A model generated the notes under the pieces. That model saw nothing but the letters and a program-made list of their open reading frames with translations. It was not told the origin of the DNA and ran no database searches. A stretch of 8,327 bases of DNA from an uncultured delta proteobacterium (lineage in GTDB: Bacteria > UBA10199 > GCA-002796325 > 1-14-0-20-49-13). The stretch spans positions 1 through 8,327 of the forward strand of contig CAIPVD010000006.1 of NCBI GenBank assembly GCA_903868375.1, read 5' to 3'. Shown here piece by piece: positions 6,654 to 8,327 of the stretch. Within the stretch, counting starts at the first letter, position 1; every line of letters begins with the position of its first letter. The position numbers and the translations under genes were made by a program.

Positions 6654-8327
6654 TCATGCCAAGGAACCACCGGTCTTCTCTTTCAATCTTCTTATTTCTT
6701 CTTTCAGCTCCAATATTCGTTCTTCCCGGTCCATCGTTATCTTATTGAATAACTCAAGCGTTTCAATCTTCTCTTTAAGGTCGGCGTTCATCTGTTTTAA
6801 AAGTTCTTTGCTCTTGTTTCTCTGAATTATTCGCCATAAGCCGCCCATTATAAGTAACAATTGGCGGACATCGGATTCCTCATATTCCGCTTCTTTGTTT
6901 CCAACCCCTGCAACGATCACGATCTTACCTCCGTCTATCAAGGGGACGTTCATATGCCTCTTAATTTTTACGTGTCCATCGGGCAGCCCTTTTTTCAAAG
7001 AACTCAGAGCTTCGTAGTCGTTCGTAATAATGGGTTTTCGCTGCCTTATCGCTTCGCCCCACAGCCCAGTAGTTGCAACCGGATAGACAAAGGTTTTGTC
7101 TTTAACGGCACACTCTTTCAGTGCCTCGTTCGACCAGGCGTACATATTAAGAACGGTTTCGTCTTCGTTCGCGAATGCAACGTAGCCTATTTTACTGCTT
7201 GTGAGCCGAACCGCTTCTTCAAGGGCGTGGTTGGCTGTTTCCGCGATGCTTAAGTTATTCATCTGGCTTAAGCGGAGAAGGGCATCTGCCCTTGACTCGT
7301 TCAATTTAAGTTCTTCTTCTATCTTTTTGCGCTGGGTAATGTCGGTCATCATTGCAAAGCTACCGGCAAACTCTCCGGCAGGGCTCATGATAGGCTTAGC
7401 CGATAGCAATAGCCACTTAACGCTTCCATCTTTGCATCTTACCCTTCGTTCATAATATCCGCTCTCTCCGCGCCTTCGAAGTTCGAATTCCCCTTCCTGC
7501 AAAGTACGGTCCTTGATCGGCACCAGATCGATGAACGGCTGGCCTATCAGTTCCTCTCTGCTGTATCCCAGCATTCGCACGATCGCATTATTGACGTCGG
7601 TAGTTACAAATTTGCTATCAAGGAACCATATTCCTTCAAGTGCTGTTTCGATGATACCGCGATATTTTTCCTCACTCTTCTTAAGAGCCTCTTCTGCTTT
7701 CTTTCGCTCGGTAATGTCACGCCCTTCGGGGACAAGAAGCGCTACCTTGCCGCCTGCGCCAAGAATGGGCTTAATGGAGAAGTCAAAGATTCCGGTGATG
7801 TCTCCAACTCCCTGTAATTCCACTTCGTAACGGATGAATTCGCCCTTTGCCGCGTTGGCAATGGCTTTCTTAAGCCGATCGACCCGTGATTCATTTCCTT
7901 TCCACCAGTGTGTTTCCCAGAAAGGCTTATTAATAATATCTTTAAGCTGTTCACCGATAAAATCCAGCGCCGTTTGATTCGCTTCGATCATTCTTCCATC
8001 CGGGGTCATGAGGCCGGTGAACTGGAACGTGGAATTGAATATGGCCCTAAAACGGTCTTCGCTTCTGCGAATGGTTTCTTCTGCCATTTTTTGGTTGGTG
8101 ATGTCTTGAAATACGCCATACACTTTGCGGCTTTTGCCATCTTCATGAATGGCCTTCCCAATGGCATGAAGGTTTCGCCTGTTACCCTTGGCAGTGATCA
8201 TCTCCAGCTCTACATCGAACGGTTCGTTCTTCTTTATGGCCCTATCGACCGCCTTCTGAATTATAAGTTTAGATTCCGGAGTGTAAAAAACCAATGCCTT
8301 TTCTAGCGAATTTATTAACCTTCCTGA
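6654..8327 (-). CDS. Multi-PAS/GAF sensor protein without output domain (5' partial)
   Basis: A signalling protein whose beginning lies outside the window; 557 residues are visible and the frame is open to base 8327. Numbering from that edge: the C-terminal part of a PAS domain (1-80, ending VYGVFQDIT), a second PAS (about 88-210, ending GRDITERKKAEEAL), a third PAS (about 218-335, ending MMTDITQRKKIEEEL), a GAF domain (about 355-500 with YPVATTGLWGEAIRQRKPI and HMNVPLIDGGKIVIVAGVG), then a coiled-coil tail (about 505-553). The tail contains ELFNKITMDREERILELK, resembling a linker motif found after such GAF/PAS modules. No histidine kinase, GGDEF, EAL or HD-GYP domain follows before the TGA. 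An output domain could only lie upstream of the window. The TTG at 8294 is mid-PAS and not a real start. No signal peptide or membrane segment is visible here. The ligand is unknown. Confidence 0.9.
   Translation of the reverse strand, partial: SGRLINSLEKALVFYTPESKLIIQKAVDRAIKKNEPFDVELEMITAKGNRRNLHAIGKAIHEDGKSRKVYGVFQDITNQKMAEETIRRSEDRFRAIFNSTFQFTGLMTPDGRMIEANQTALDFIGEQLKDIINKPFWETHWWKGNESRVDRLKKAIANAAKGEFIRYEVELQGVGDITGIFDFSIKPILGAGGKVALLVPEGRDITERKKAEEALKKSEEKYRGIIETALEGIWFLDSKFVTTDVNNAIVRMLGYSREELIGQPFIDLVPIKDRTLQEGEFELRRRGESGYYERRVRCKDGSVKWLLLSAKPIMSPAGEFAGSFAMMTDITQRKKIEEELKLNESRADALLRLSQMNNLSIAETANHALEEAVRLTSSKIGYVAFANEDETVLNMYAWSNEALKECAVKDKTFVYPVATTGLWGEAIRQRKPIITNDYEALSSLKKGLPDGHVKIKRHMNVPLIDGGKIVIVAGVGNKEAEYEESDVRQLLLIMGGLWRIIQRNKSKELLKQMNADLKEKIETLELFNKITMDREERILELKEEIRRLKEKTGGSLA

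Noticed and set aside
6654..6810. Degenerate histidine kinase domain at the sensor C-terminus
   Set aside because: The region is a charged coiled coil. No H-box, N-box or G-box is visible in it, nor in another frame downstream.
6861..7253. Plus-strand open frame opposite the GAF region
   Set aside because: It is a shadow of the well-supported PAS/GAF coding sequence and has no recognisable motif.
8292..8294. TTG at 8294 as the start of the sensor gene
   Set aside because: The frame stays open to the window edge and the codon lies in the middle of a PAS domain, so the gene is simply cut by the window.

Overview
The window reads as a piece of a Gram-negative (diderm) bacterial chromosome. Four clues point that way: two lipobox signal peptides, two other Sec-type signal peptides, LPP20/FlgT-like envelope proteins, and a PAS-GAF sensor of a style common in deltaproteobacteria in the broad sense. 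That lineage is only a weak guess. Base composition is moderate (hand counts near 47-50% GC in typical genes). No rRNA, tRNA, CRISPR array, insertion sequence or phage gene is visible.

Layout. (1) Positions 1-1638, plus strand: the 3' part of a CHASE2-type membrane adenylate cyclase whose start lies outside the window. (2) Positions 1731-4790, plus strand: a tight four-gene operon made of an LPP20-like lipoprotein, a secreted LPP20-like plus FlgT_N-like protein, a secreted FlgT-like protein, and hypoxanthine phosphoribosyltransferase (hpt). Junctions are an ATGA overlap, 12 nt and 7 nt. (3) Positions 4854-5738, plus strand: an unrecognised, locally AT-rich 294-residue protein with a very strong Shine-Dalgarno sequence. 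(4) Positions 5740-8327, minus strand: an operon, converging on (3) with one base between the stop codons. It holds a multi-PAS/GAF sensor (5' end outside the window) followed by a lipoprotein carrying a ComEC-type metallo-beta-lactamase domain.

How the genes may work together. The three envelope genes share modules: the first has an LPP20-like domain, the second has that type of domain plus a FlgT_N-like one, and the third has a FlgT_N-like domain plus a further alpha/beta region. This looks like one envelope-associated assembly encoded as a relay of paired domains. Its function is not shown by the sequence, and hpt appears to be co-transcribed rather than functionally linked. The two signalling proteins at the window edges (cyclic-nucleotide synthesis, and a sensor with no visible output domain) have no demonstrable partner here. 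The most interesting items are the modular envelope cluster, the orphan AT-rich gene, and the pairing of an output-less sensor with a stand-alone ComEC-like lipoprotein.
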